64,000 bases of DNA from Panonychus citri (Eukaryota; Arthropoda; Arachnida; Trombidiformes; Tetranychidae). Position 1 is the stretch's first letter. Every line of letters starts with the position of its first letter. The notes beneath the pieces are model-generated. The model was not told where the DNA came from. It saw nothing but the letters and a program-made list of their open reading frames with translations, and did no database searches. Positions 11,061-20,577 of the stretch are shown here, one piece after another. Position numbers and translations under genes: made by a program. The DNA is taken from NCBI RefSeq assembly GCF_014898815.1, contig NW_026515529.1, forward strand, positions 186,001 to 250,000, given 5' to 3'.

Positions 11061-13257
11061 ATGTTTCATTTGATTTCACTGGCTAGTTTATTCGCAGTTT
11101 GTATATTACTCTAATCGATAGTTGGTGTTAATACTAATCTTATAATCCACGAATCAAATGTTTGGATTCCGATATTCAACAACAATTTACGAATCCCTTA
11201 TTTCTTTTACACTGAAAACTATTTTTACCCAACTAATTATTCAAGTCGAGTTCTCAACTCGGACCCTAGCGCAGTTGGTGAAGAAAGAAGCGCGACTCAT
11301 TTTGCTCCAGCTTATTCTCGTAGACCCAATTACTACCTATTGCAAGGCAAGAGCAGCACTGATTTCGCTCATTATGATTATATTCCAGAAATTGGTTTTG
11401 AACTAATAGCTGGGCCCTTTTCTGCAGGATCACTAAATACTCATCGGTGGCTCTCCATTAGTGATTCAATTTATGAGATCGGAATAATGTCAGGATCCAA
11501 TATAACGAATTCGCGAGCTAATTTATTCGCATTTAATTTCGAATTCTTCAAACCTTCAAGTTTAATGAAAACTTTTACTCGTTCGGCTTTCTAACAATTG
11601 ACCCCCTAAGGCCAGTCTACTTCATCTCCCAACTATCAAACTTATTAATCAACATGGGCGATCACAGGTTACATAGATATTTCTACGCTGAACTTCATTC
11701 TATTTCATTTTATGAACGTTATGGTTCGATTGACAAAGTTCGATGTGTTGATTCTTTTTCTATCATGAGCGATGGATCTTCATTCTCTTTGATTACATTC
11801 TCATATAATCAAAATAGAAACGATCATATTGAAGTGATTCCATTTAATTTGATGCTGAGTGACTTTGGAGGGCCAACTAATGGTTGTCAAACTGCGGAAA
11901 CTTTTTGAATGGTTGATCTGTTCAACGAATCTGGTCCAGAGTGTAACTCTTTTTCCCAATCAGCCGATATACAAACATTGTCAATACGTAAAGAATTTAC
12001 CGGGTATCATCTTACAGATATTCTAACGGGAAACTGGACACGAATAGTTGATTTTGTTCCATTGGCTCTTGATGCGACTCCAGGTTATGTTTTCCTCGTT
12101 CTCTCCTCTAACAGTGACGTGTCCAGATATCGATATTCAATTCACTTTGTCAATGAAAGTTATTCTACAATGACCCACCCAATCGAAAGGACGTTCGATC
12201 ATCGTAATATCAACAATCTAAATCGAACAATGTCACAAATTTATTATCACGGTTTTACTCATCCACAAGTCATAATTACATTTAATCAGTATTCTTACAC
12301 CGACTCAATTAATTTGTGTCCATTTCTGAACAATTCATGTATTGATTGTTTTACAACCAAAGTTTATAATCCGAATGGTAATTTTCTTCGATATTGTCAA
12401 TGGAGACGAGGAAGTTCATTAACATCGGGTGAATGTTCAATCGGCGATACAGATTCTACTGATTCGAGGTAATAATTTGAATAGTTACTCTTTTATTCTA
12501 TTTAATTCTAATCCATCATCTTTTTTACAGAGAAACTACACTCACGAATCAAACAGTAAATCCATGTTTCAGCCCAACTAATATCCAAGCAGACTACGTT
12601 TCTGGTGAACCAACATTTGGTTTGAACTTCGATCTCCTTGGTTTCCATTCAAAATATTCCCACATTTTCCCCTTGACCTTCACTTTAGTCCACAATGCAA
12701 CATACTCCTTAATTGAAAGTTGTTCTGTTGTGAATTATAATCAGTCAAAGGTTTATCTCAACTGCAATCGGGTGAATTCTGGTCAATATCGATTATCGAT
12801 CCTTCTGGTTAGACGACAAGGTCCATTTCAAACATTAGAACTCGACAACTTGATCACATATAGTGATGTTTTTACCATCAGTTCACTGCCACTTTTTTTT
12901 GTCCTGTTGAGAATATTACTTATTTGTACTATTATCATCTCTATTGTTGTACTTGTTTTATTTTATACTCGTCGTACTGAGGTCAAAAAAGCTCCGGACA
13001 CAATGGTCAAGACAAAAAATCTTCCATCCAAAAGCTCGCTACCTGACATAAGAAGCAAACATAAATCGTCGTTAGATTTTAAATCTAAATCAGAACTATT
13101 TTTGAAATCGCATTCCCGTGAATTAATCAGCAAAAAAAGTAAATCAATTGATTTAAAAGTTTCCAAGAGCGATCATAAAAAATCCAAGACTATCGTAACT
13201 CCCAATCAAACAAAAGGAATGAGAAATGAGTCTCTTAAATCAATATCTAAACGATAA
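11061..13257 (+). pseudogene. Glycoprotein family copy B (broken)
   Basis: Full-length layout with the same intron (about 12470-12531), but there are several lesions. A nonsense TAA lies in the signal-peptide codons (about 11113). About 100 bp of ectodomain are missing near 11545-11580, with loss of frame. A TGA replaces a Trp codon near 11908. Exon 2 (about 12532-13257) is open and encodes the IPT-like domain, TM and a long basic tail (MVKTKNLPSKSSLPDIRSKHKSS... SKR), so tail type differs from copy A. Confidence 0.85.
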
Positions 13258-13364
13258 AAGTTCCATTTCGATTTTTATTGGAGATTTGCCTCTTAGGCCA
13301 ATTTTTACTCCAGTAAATTCTACGATCGATGTTCCTCTATATTACCATCAACATCGAGCGAAAG

Positions 13365-13534
13365 ATCAGATTATTTAGTTCCGCTAATTGTGACAAGCAG
13401 CGTGATTATCGTTATCCTTGTAGTTTCTATTATCTTTGCTAGAAGATTTCAAAGTATTTCAACCTGGAATTCAAAACAAAAGAAAGTGGCTAATGGCCAA
13501 AAGACTGTAACTGGTTTGATGAAAGTAAAATAGA
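13365..13534 (+). pseudogene. Possible orphan TM-plus-tail exon
   Basis: A frame reading SERSDYLVPLIVTSSVIIVILVVSIIFARR followed by a basic tail ends in TAG at 13534. It looks like an alternative membrane-anchor exon of the glycoprotein family or a fragment of another TM gene, but it has no clear acceptor or upstream partner. Confidence 0.35.
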
Positions 13535-13806
13535 ATTTAAATTGAATCAAATTCAAATTCTGATTCTGATTCGAAATCTCTGTCATTTTTCAGCTTTCTC
13601 TTTCTCTTTCACTAGTTTTTTGTTGTCTCAAATATTTAATTGTAAACATGAATAAATAAAATTTATATAAAGACAAAGTCTTCAATTTTAGACCAGTATG
13701 ATTAAACCTACTAAAAAATGGGAAAATACGATTTTTGGCCCTTTTAAAACACCACATTTTTTTCTATCTTTCGAATTTTTGTATTTATAATCCAACACGG
13801 ATTTCT

Positions 13807-14052
13807 GATCAATTCATGTATTGATTGTTTTACAACCAAAGTTTATAATCCGAATGGTAATTTTCTTCGTTATTGTCAATGGACACGAGGAAATTAATTA
13901 TCGATCTCCTTGGTTACCATTCAAGATATGCAGATAATTTTCCTTTGACCTTCACTTTAGTCGACATTATAACACTTTCATTTATTGAAAATTTTCCTGT
14001 TGTAGTTTATAATTAGCTGAAGATTTATCTCAATTGCAATCGGGTGAATTCT
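13807..14052 (+). pseudogene. Glycoprotein family fragment C, left part, split by Polinton 1
   Basis: Carries the PSI-like codons (SCIDCFTTKVYNPNGNFLRYCQW) fused by an internal deletion to exon-2 sequence. It is then interrupted at AATTCT by Polinton 1; the right part resumes at 34164. An in-frame TAG near 14012 also disables it. Confidence 0.85.
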
Positions 14053-14093
14053 AGTAGTATGAAAACCTCCGCTTCTGGCTCAGCCAGAAGCGG
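14053..14093. repeat. Polinton 1 left TIR with terminal hairpin
   Basis: The 28-bp TIR occupies 14053-14080. It runs into a perfect inverted repeat: 11-bp arms CCGCTTCTGGC/GCCAGAAGCGG at about 14069-14093 with a 3-base loop. The TIR is unusually short for this class (hundreds of bp are common). Confidence 0.93.
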
Positions 14094-14680
14094 AAGTGGG
14101 GGAAAAACTAATGATAAAAGGGGATATGTTTTTTATAAGCAAGAGCTTAATTAACTGAATTCAAAAGAAGCGCGCATTTTGTCTTAAAGTTACTGAAACT
14201 TTACTACTCTTAGAACTTGTTTCATTTGTAAACAAAAATTTATATAGTTCATTTTCATGATCCTTTTGAAAAACAATCTTTGTCAACAACAACCAAAAAC
14301 AATTAGTTAATTATGTTTATACAAAAAGTTCCTTTTTTAATACTACTGAGCTTCGGTAAGTTGTTTACCAGTTACACTTTTTCCATTGTTTAATTGTTTT
14401 CATTCTTAATAATTATTCAGCATGTGTAATGACTGATGGTATGGAAGCCAGAACAAGAAGTGGAACAGATTCAACTGAAGATGAGGATGAACAAAACATG
14501 GTCATTGATCAAAGTAAATCATTTTCTTTTGTTTTTTTATTATTCTTATTATTCTTATTGTTATTATTGAAGTGAATAGAAATGGGGCGACCCTCATATA
14601 TATATAAAAAACCCCACACGTCATTTTTTTTCTCACGACATTAGAATAGTCATCACATTTTTTAATTTTTTTGAAAAACC

Positions 14681-14748
14681 AAATAGCTAGCTCAGTGGTT
14701 AGAGCACTTGCTGAAAAATTTACCTGAGTTCGAATCTCACTTGAGTCA
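14681..14748 (+). tRNA. tRNA-like sequence (probable tRNA pseudogene or SINE head)
   Basis: Shows an A-box/D-arm (GCTCAGTGGTTAGAGC) and a B-box/T-arm (GAGTTCGAATCTC) at about tRNA spacing. The acceptor ends do not pair, the anticodon stem is poor and the variable loop is missing, so a working tRNA is unlikely. It lies in intron 2 of the left-end Polinton gene. Confidence 0.5.
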
Positions 14749-14857
14749 AAAAATAATTTTTTTCTTTTTGCTTATTTATTCAACACTAGATGGTGCTAAT
14801 GATGATGTTAATGCTGGTAATGATAATGTTAATGCTGGTAATGATAATAGAGGTAAT

Positions 14858-15110
14858 GAAGGTAATTCTGATGAAGTTAATTCTGCTAGAGTTAATGAAG
14901 ATAATGGTGATGGAGATAATGGTAACGGAGGTAATGGTGATGAAGGTAATTCTGATGAAGTTAATTCTGCTAGAGTTAATGAAGATAATGGTGATGGAGA
15001 TAATGGTAACGGAGGTAATGGTGATGAAGGTAATTCTGATGAAGTTAATTCTGCTAGAGTTAATGAAGATAATGGTGATGGAGATAAAGGTAACGGAGAT
15101 AATGGTAACG
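14858..15110. repeat. 84-bp tandem repeat, three copies
   Basis: In-frame coding repeat of 28 residues (GNSDEVNSARVNEDNGDGD.. unit). The first two copies are almost identical; the third diverges at its end. Recent array expansion is likely. Confidence 0.9.
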
Positions 15111-15922
15111 GAGGTAATGGTGACAAAGGTGATGAAGTTAATGGAAATAATGGATATAACAATGAAAATGATGTACGACAACCTTCATTCACGGTAACTG
15201 CGATTGTCTCTGAAAGAACCGAGCAATCAACATCTGCGGTCAATTCACCTACTTATGAAAAAACATGGTCACCTGCATCTCTTAACAATGAAGATGTAAC
15301 AACAAATAAATCCACATTCATTAACAAAATTATTCAGAAAGCTCGAGCTGCCCCAGGTCTTTTAAGCCCTTGTAAAACAAAAATGTGGACAGTAACACCA
15401 GATAATGAATTATTAACATGGCAAACTTACCATGAGATCAGAAAGATTTCAGATTTAATTGACCCAGAAGATTTAGATCCGAAAAAAGAAATTGCATATG
15501 AAACATTCAAAAAATTTGCTGATCAAAAGAGTGTACCAATGGATTATGATGAGGAGGTTAAGCGACAATAACTTGAGTTGAAAGAAGCTCCTTTCAAGTA
15601 TTCATGTAATTATTGCGATGTCACCATGACAGAATTACCTGAATTAAAACGTCATCTTTTTGGTAAAAAAGAAATAACAAAAAATGGTAAAACTCGAGAT
15701 ATTGGTACGTTCCTTGTCATGTGCGACGAACAGAAGAAAATATACCGAGCAAACGGTGTCCAAACCGATGGAAAACAATTGCACCAAATAAATTTCCATG
15801 GGCTAGCATTATATGCTATGATGATGGATATGAACCTGAAAATGATGATTTCACAATTCCTGCAGAGTACCAGAAGCTTTTCTGTTACTTTTATCCAAAG
15901 CTACGGGTTTGATGATTTGTAA

Positions 15923-16744
15923 CCAGTCTAGAAATAATTAACAGAGTACAGACAACAATAAATTATCATCAAAATTTGCACCAGAAAGTTTATTGTCTTC
16001 TCTCTCACACAAATGTTAACTCAAGTGTAAATTTGTGCAAATTTGTTCAAATCTAATTTTTATCCAAAGCTACTAGTTTAGTGAATTGTTAATGATCTAG
16101 AAATGATCAATAGAGTCTAGTCAACAATAAATTATCATCAAAATTTGCACCAGAAAGTTCATTGTCTTCTCTCTCACACCAATGTTAACTTAAGTGTAAA
16201 TTTGTCTTTTTCACAAAGGTATTGGTTTAGCGATATTTCAATATTTTCGAGATGATTAATAGAGTTCAATCATCAAGAGGTGCTAATTAAAATTCAACAA
16301 CAAAGTTCAAATGCAAACCACCGCTTATTTAATTAGAATAACAGATTTTTACTTGAAACTAATGATATTTATCTGCTTTAGCTTTTACAAGCATTTCAAA
16401 TTGTTTCAATGTAACTCTTTTTATCAAACTTAAATCAACCTTGAAACTTATCTTTACTATCAATTTTACCCGCAAGGTATTGAACTTAATTTAACTATTT
16501 TTCTAGCGATAAAAATCTTCCTTTTGATCCATTAAAATTATTTATCTGTAAAATCTGTTTAATTTAACCCGCAAGGTTTCAAATTTGATTCAATGTAACT
16601 TTTCTAAGCTTACATTACTAACATAATTTAAAATTGAAACTTTTCCACTAATTATCATTTTTTGATTCTCATCACGTACCTTCAATAAAAAAATCATATA
16701 AAAGAAGAAATTAATAAAAATCATATCAAAAAGTTTCATCCATC
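15923..16744. repeat. Gene-free stretch with about 160-bp direct repeats
   Basis: A unit starting ATCCAAAGCTAC and containing AATTATCATCAAAATTTGC occurs at about 15893-16062 and 16063-16210; a third, degraded partial copy follows (about 16211-16270). The rest to 16744 is AT-rich with CCCGCAAGGT occurring twice. The first unit overlaps the end of the broken left-end gene. Confidence 0.75.
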
Positions 16745-17184
16745 ATGATTTGTGAAATGGAAATTATGTTTTATCCACCAATGCATAATGTAAGTATTAT
16801 TTCATCAGCCTAGCTTTAATTTTACTATTAATTTTTCATCTTTTCTTTTTTAATCATAGGAATTTCCGGATTTGGCCAAGGAATGGCGACTTGATGACAA
16901 GCTATTCTGGAGCTTTTTTTATGTTGAATAGCATGGTGGACGACTGGCAAACGCAAGCTGGGTCTGATTTTCTGGACTATTATATGTCCAAATTTATGAG
17001 AAAGAAGTTGATAGAGATAGAAATACAAACAAATGGAAAAAGCACCTGGAACAACATCTGGTTAGCGGCCCAGGTTAGAAGTTTGGAAGCTGCTCTTTAT
17101 TATGGATATCGACGTTATAAATTGCAATTTTATGCCAACCGCCAGCCTGGTACAGTTCACGTTGCCCGATTTACCACAGAATGA
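16745..17184 (+). pseudogene. Small Polinton left-end gene, two exons, frameshifted
   Basis: Exon 1 (16745-16789, MICEMEIMFYPPMHN) is followed by a 70-bp intron. Exon 2 begins EFPDLAKEWRLDDKLFW and stops at about 16931; the downstream frame (about 16930-17184: NSMVDDWQTQAGSDFLDYYMSKFMRKKLIEIEIQ...) carries the rest, so one frameshift lies near 16925. It appears to be a paralogue of the gene at 18760-19111, with the same order of a Leu-Asp..FW motif, an Asp/Glu-Trp motif and a basic KR.IE.E helix. Function unknown. Confidence 0.5.
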
Positions 17185-17209
17185 TTCGATTCTCCTTTCA
17201 TCATTTTTA

Positions 17210-18457
17210 TTAGGTCAGTCAAAAAGTCCGCGCGTTTGACATGTCCCGATGAACATAGAAAGGTCACTTTTAGGTATTCGCTAGAGGTCACTCTTGAGGC
17301 CTACACATTGAATTTTCATGACCTTAGGTCAACTGGTCAGTTTTCTATAAGCCTTTAACCATCATGAAGTACCTCGAATATCGAGCAGTGATAAAGTTCT
17401 TAGTTTTAAAAAAATTGTCGCTAAGTGAAGTGAGGTCAGAATTTGAAAATACCTATGGTGATGAGTCACCTGGAGTTACCTTTATAAGAAAATGGTACCG
17501 ACTTTTCAAAAATGGCCGCTTAAGTATAGAGGATGATGCGCGAACCGGAAGGCCAACGGAAGTGGACCATGCTGGCATCGCGGCCAAGGTCAAGGATGTG
17601 ATTGATGTTGACCGGAAGGTGGCCATTGATTTTCTATCAAGAATGTTCAATGTATCTCATGGTACTATGCATATGATTCTCACACACGAACTTGGCCTGA
17701 AAAAATTGACCGCAATGTGGGTACCACACATGCTATCCAATGAGCAAAAAATGAATAGAGTAACATGCTGTTCGGAAGCTTTGACCTTGTATAACAAGTT
17801 CGACACCAAGGTCATTAATAATTTACTAACTATGGACGAGACATGGATCTATGGCTATGACCCTGAGACTAATTGGGAATCAAAAGAGTGGGTCAATGAC
17901 AAGCGGCAGGTCAGTAAGCGGGTCAGAGTGAATCGGATGGGGTTTAAGGTCATGGCGAGTGTATGGTGGGACTGTAGAGGAATTGTGTACCTAAAGTTCA
18001 TGGAAACAGGTACTACCATCAATGCTCAAGAATATAGAACTCAAATATCAGAGGTTGATTCCATTTTTAAGGCCAAAAAGGACAAGCGGAAAAAAGTTTT
18101 CCTGCAGGATAATGCCCGCCCTCACAAAGCGCGCGAAACAATGGCCCTTTTGACCTCATTAGGGTGGAAACTAATCAACCACCCCACATATTCACCTGAC
18201 CTGGCCCCTTCTGACTATTTTCATTTGGAAATTTGAAACGACACTTGAGGGGGAAGGTTTTTGAGTCGCGGGAAGAGATCGAAGAAGCGGTAAAAGACTT
18301 CTTCGATTCAAAAGCGGCCTCTTGGTACAAATCTGGCCTTTTAGCTTTACCTTCTCGGTGGCAAGAGTGTATAGATGTTAATGGTGAATATATTCAAAAA
18401 TAAAAATTTTGTGACCTTGCGAACCTTTCAAACGCGCGGACTTATTGACTGACCTAA
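17210..18457. mobile_element. Mariner element nested in Polinton 1
   Basis: TIRs start TTAGGTCAGTCAA and stay matched through CGCGCGTTTGA (about 31 bp, one mismatch). TA target duplication at 17208-17209 and 18458-18459. At 1248 bp it is full length for a mariner. It separates the two small paralogous Polinton genes. Confidence 0.96.
17364..18403 (+). pseudogene. Mariner transposase, one frameshift near the third catalytic Asp
   Basis: The N-terminal helix-turn-helix region is followed by the mariner signature WVPHMLSNEQ. The catalytic triad is visible as DETWIYGYD, LQDNARPHK and SPDLAPSD, with 34 residues between the last two Asp (D34D, mariner type). The frame closes at 18236 just after SDYF. 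Shifting one base near 18220 reopens it through the LKRHLRG region to a TAA at 18403, giving a normal total length of about 345. Thus one indel probably inactivated this copy. Confidence 0.93.
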
Positions 18458-18759
18458 TATTATTATTTTTTATTTTGGTTTTTATTTTGGTTTTTTATTA
18501 TTCTTGTTTTTCTTATTTTTGTTATTTTTTGTTTTTTTACTTGTTTTTTATTTTTAACTTTCTTAGTTTTTACTTTTCAATCTTGTTTTGATTTTGATTT
18601 TTTGTTTTTCATTTAATTAAATTGTTCAAAGAAAATCTTACATTTCTCGTTTTTTATCGGTACTAAATCTTTTTCTTCACAAATTCAAGTATAAAACAAC
18701 AAAATTTTCACCATAATCTATCATTCAACAACATTTCACTAACACCGATTGTATTCACC

Positions 18760-19111
18760 ATGGTAAGTTTCATTTTTATAAATCTTTTCGGTTAATTTCT
18801 TTTCTTCTTTTCTTCTTTTTTAGTCATCACTAGAAGAGTGACAATTGACAGACCAAAAGTTTTGGGTCATTTTGAATGGTATGAGATACGCATCACACCA
18901 AATGGATGAAGAATGGACAAAAGATTTCATGAAAGGATTTGCCTCAATTTACGTTCAAAAGCGAATGATTGAGACAGAGTTGGAATACAATAATAAAACA
19001 GCAGAAGAAAATGTTATTTTAATTAACATGAAAAACAATCTTTTCATTGAAATAAGAAAACGTTTTCTACATTTTGTAAAAAAGTTCAATGAATTCAAAG
19101 AAAAAAAATAA
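18760..19111 (+). pseudogene. Small Polinton left-end gene with ATG-only first exon and early stop
   Basis: The first exon is just ATG (18760-18762) followed by GTAAGT and a 61-bp intron; the second exon reads SSLEE then TGA (18839-18841). The frame is otherwise open to 19111 (QLTDQKFWVILNGMRYASHQMDEEWTKDFMKGFASIYVQKRMIETEL... ending in a Lys-rich tail). The same ATG|GTAAGT arrangement is used by the intact Polinton 2 gene at 47442. Likely helical, basic C-terminus; function unknown. Confidence 0.5.
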
Positions 19112-19197
19112 AAATAATTAACAATTAAAGTTCTGTTTCGTGTGCAAAAATTCATTATATATCCTAGATTTTTTTTTAAGTTCAGCATTATTAATCA

Positions 19198-20197
19198 TGG
19201 CTTTCAGCAATCAAGTTTACCTCTCTTGTGTTAAGGAAACGTTAGTAGAAGAGGAAAAAAATCGTCATCCTCATGATATTTTTCGGTTCGATAATCCATG
19301 TTGTGGTATTAAAGAATTTGATCTTTTCCCACTAATTAATCGTGCCTGTCCACCCAAATTTCGACCGAAAATGCGAGTCATTTCCTCGCCATACGGTGAG
19401 TTAAATTGTTTACATTGAATTGTGTTTTCAATATTTTATTCAGTTCATGAACATTCAGGTAATCAAGACTGGCGCTATCAATGGATGTGTGTGTATTGCG
19501 GTTTGTGCTTCTCAAAACTACGGAATATTTTGCTTCATATTGTTGGTGTTGATATTGATGGTGATCGTCAACCTCGAAAACCAGGTTGTGTGGAACGAAT
19601 TAAACGTGAGGATCTGAAGAATCGCGGATGGCACATCGAACCTAAAATTCGCCCTTTTTTTGAACCGATTAATCTTATTCCATCCACCAGAACTTATTGT
19701 TATTCAAAAGAAATGAATCAACAATTTGTCAAATATGCCTTCTCTCTTGAAATCGCTTTTTTCAATCCTAAAAAATATGAAGGTTTATTTACCGATAAAC
19801 AAATTTCTTTTTGTTTTATGACCTGGAATAGTAATTTTGAAGAGGTCACACAATATTATCATTCAGTACGAGGGTATTTCAGGGCAGATATAATTGTCAA
19901 TCATAAAAAACATAAATCAGCCAAGGAAAAACTTGAAGAGGTTAAGCTCCGCCTCAAATTAAATGATGCACGGTGAGTGGTTGAAATTCAAAATTTAATT
20001 TAACGGTCAAGGATGATATAAAATCCAAGATCTTGAATGTTTTTTTCTCATTTAAGTTTTATTCTTTCTAGTGTTTGGGGATCTAATTGTAAGTTAACCG
20101 TACCGGAAAAATGGAATTATCTCATGAGGTAAGTTTAACATTTTGTGAGTCAAATTGATTTTAATATTTAATTGTTGTTTTTAGTTTGAACAAATAA
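19198..20197 (+). CDS. Polinton left-end four-exon gene with CxxC motif
   Basis: Exons about 19198-19395, 19444-19973, 20072-20128 and 20185-20197 (introns with GTGAG/GTAAG donors and CAG/TAG acceptors) join in frame to about 265 residues beginning MAFSNQVYLSCVKETLVEEE and ending WNYLMSLNK. It contains DNPCCGIKEF, a WMCVYCGLCFSKLRNILLHI segment that looks like half a zinc finger, and a basic C-terminal helix (KEKLEEVKLRLKL). No counterpart in Polinton 2. Zinc binding is inferred from cysteine spacing; function unknown. If the second donor is not used the protein would end at 19976. Confidence 0.6.
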
Positions 20198-20245
20198 TGA
20201 ATAGATACACCATAGGCAACTTTTCTTTTGACCCGATGGAATTGG

Positions 20246-20494
20246 ATGGAGGAAGATTCGAGCAGCTATGGCAGGAGTTCGATGATAGAGAGACGAATAC
20301 GAAAGGTTGTTATGCGAGGAAGAGTCAAATCTAAAATTATTGAACTCTATGGAAAGATTATGAAGCTTGAAAGAGCGAAAAAAAAATTAGCTAAAAATTC
20401 TAAAAACTTTATTTTTATTTCAAAAATCAATGAAACAATTTCTGTATTGAGAAGAGGTGTAAACCATTGGAAGTTTTATTTGCATAACTATTAA
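20246..20494 (+). CDS. Small basic Polinton protein
   Basis: 82 residues from Met 20246, rich in Arg and Lys (RRIRKVVMRGRVKSK, ERAKKKLAKNSKN). An overlapping frame from 20200 (start MNRYTIGNFSFDPMELDGGRF) reads acidic sequence and stops at 20334, so a frameshifted larger gene is an alternative. Lies directly upstream of polB. Confidence 0.35.
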   Translation: MEEDSSSYGRSSMIERRIRKVVMRGRVKSKIIELYGKIMKLERAKKKLAKNSKNFIFISKINETISVLRRGVNHWKFYLHNY

Positions 20495-20577
20495 ATATTA
20501 AAATCAAATCGAAACAAATTTCTCATTCATTTACCGTGTAACAATTTAATGTATAACTGATTATCTATTTTCAGGTT

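Larger units (their letters stand above)
14313..15922 (+). pseudogene. Polinton 1 left-end gene: signal peptide, acidic Asn/Gly/Asp repeats, then C2H2-like segment (broken)
   Basis: Exons 14313-14355, 14421-14513 and 14790-15571 splice in frame to 305 residues. They give a hydrophobic start (VPFLILLSFACVM), an acidic stretch (TEDEDEQN), three 28-residue repeats rich in N, G, D and E, and a mixed C-terminal part (PGLLSPCKTKMWTV.., EDLDPKKEIAYETFKKFADQ). A TAA at 15569-15571 interrupts the frame; it continues to a C2H2-like motif (YSCNYCD..ELKRHLFG) and then needs a frame change near 15700 to reach the segment ending at 15912. The signal peptide may instead be a nuclear protein's hydrophobic start. 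No counterpart exists in Polinton 2. Function unknown. Confidence 0.6.

Noticed and set aside
14776..15243. Long overlapping frames on both strands over the acidic repeats
   Set aside because: They arise from the 84-bp tandem repeat, which lacks stops in several frames; only the spliced plus-strand frame has a coherent context.
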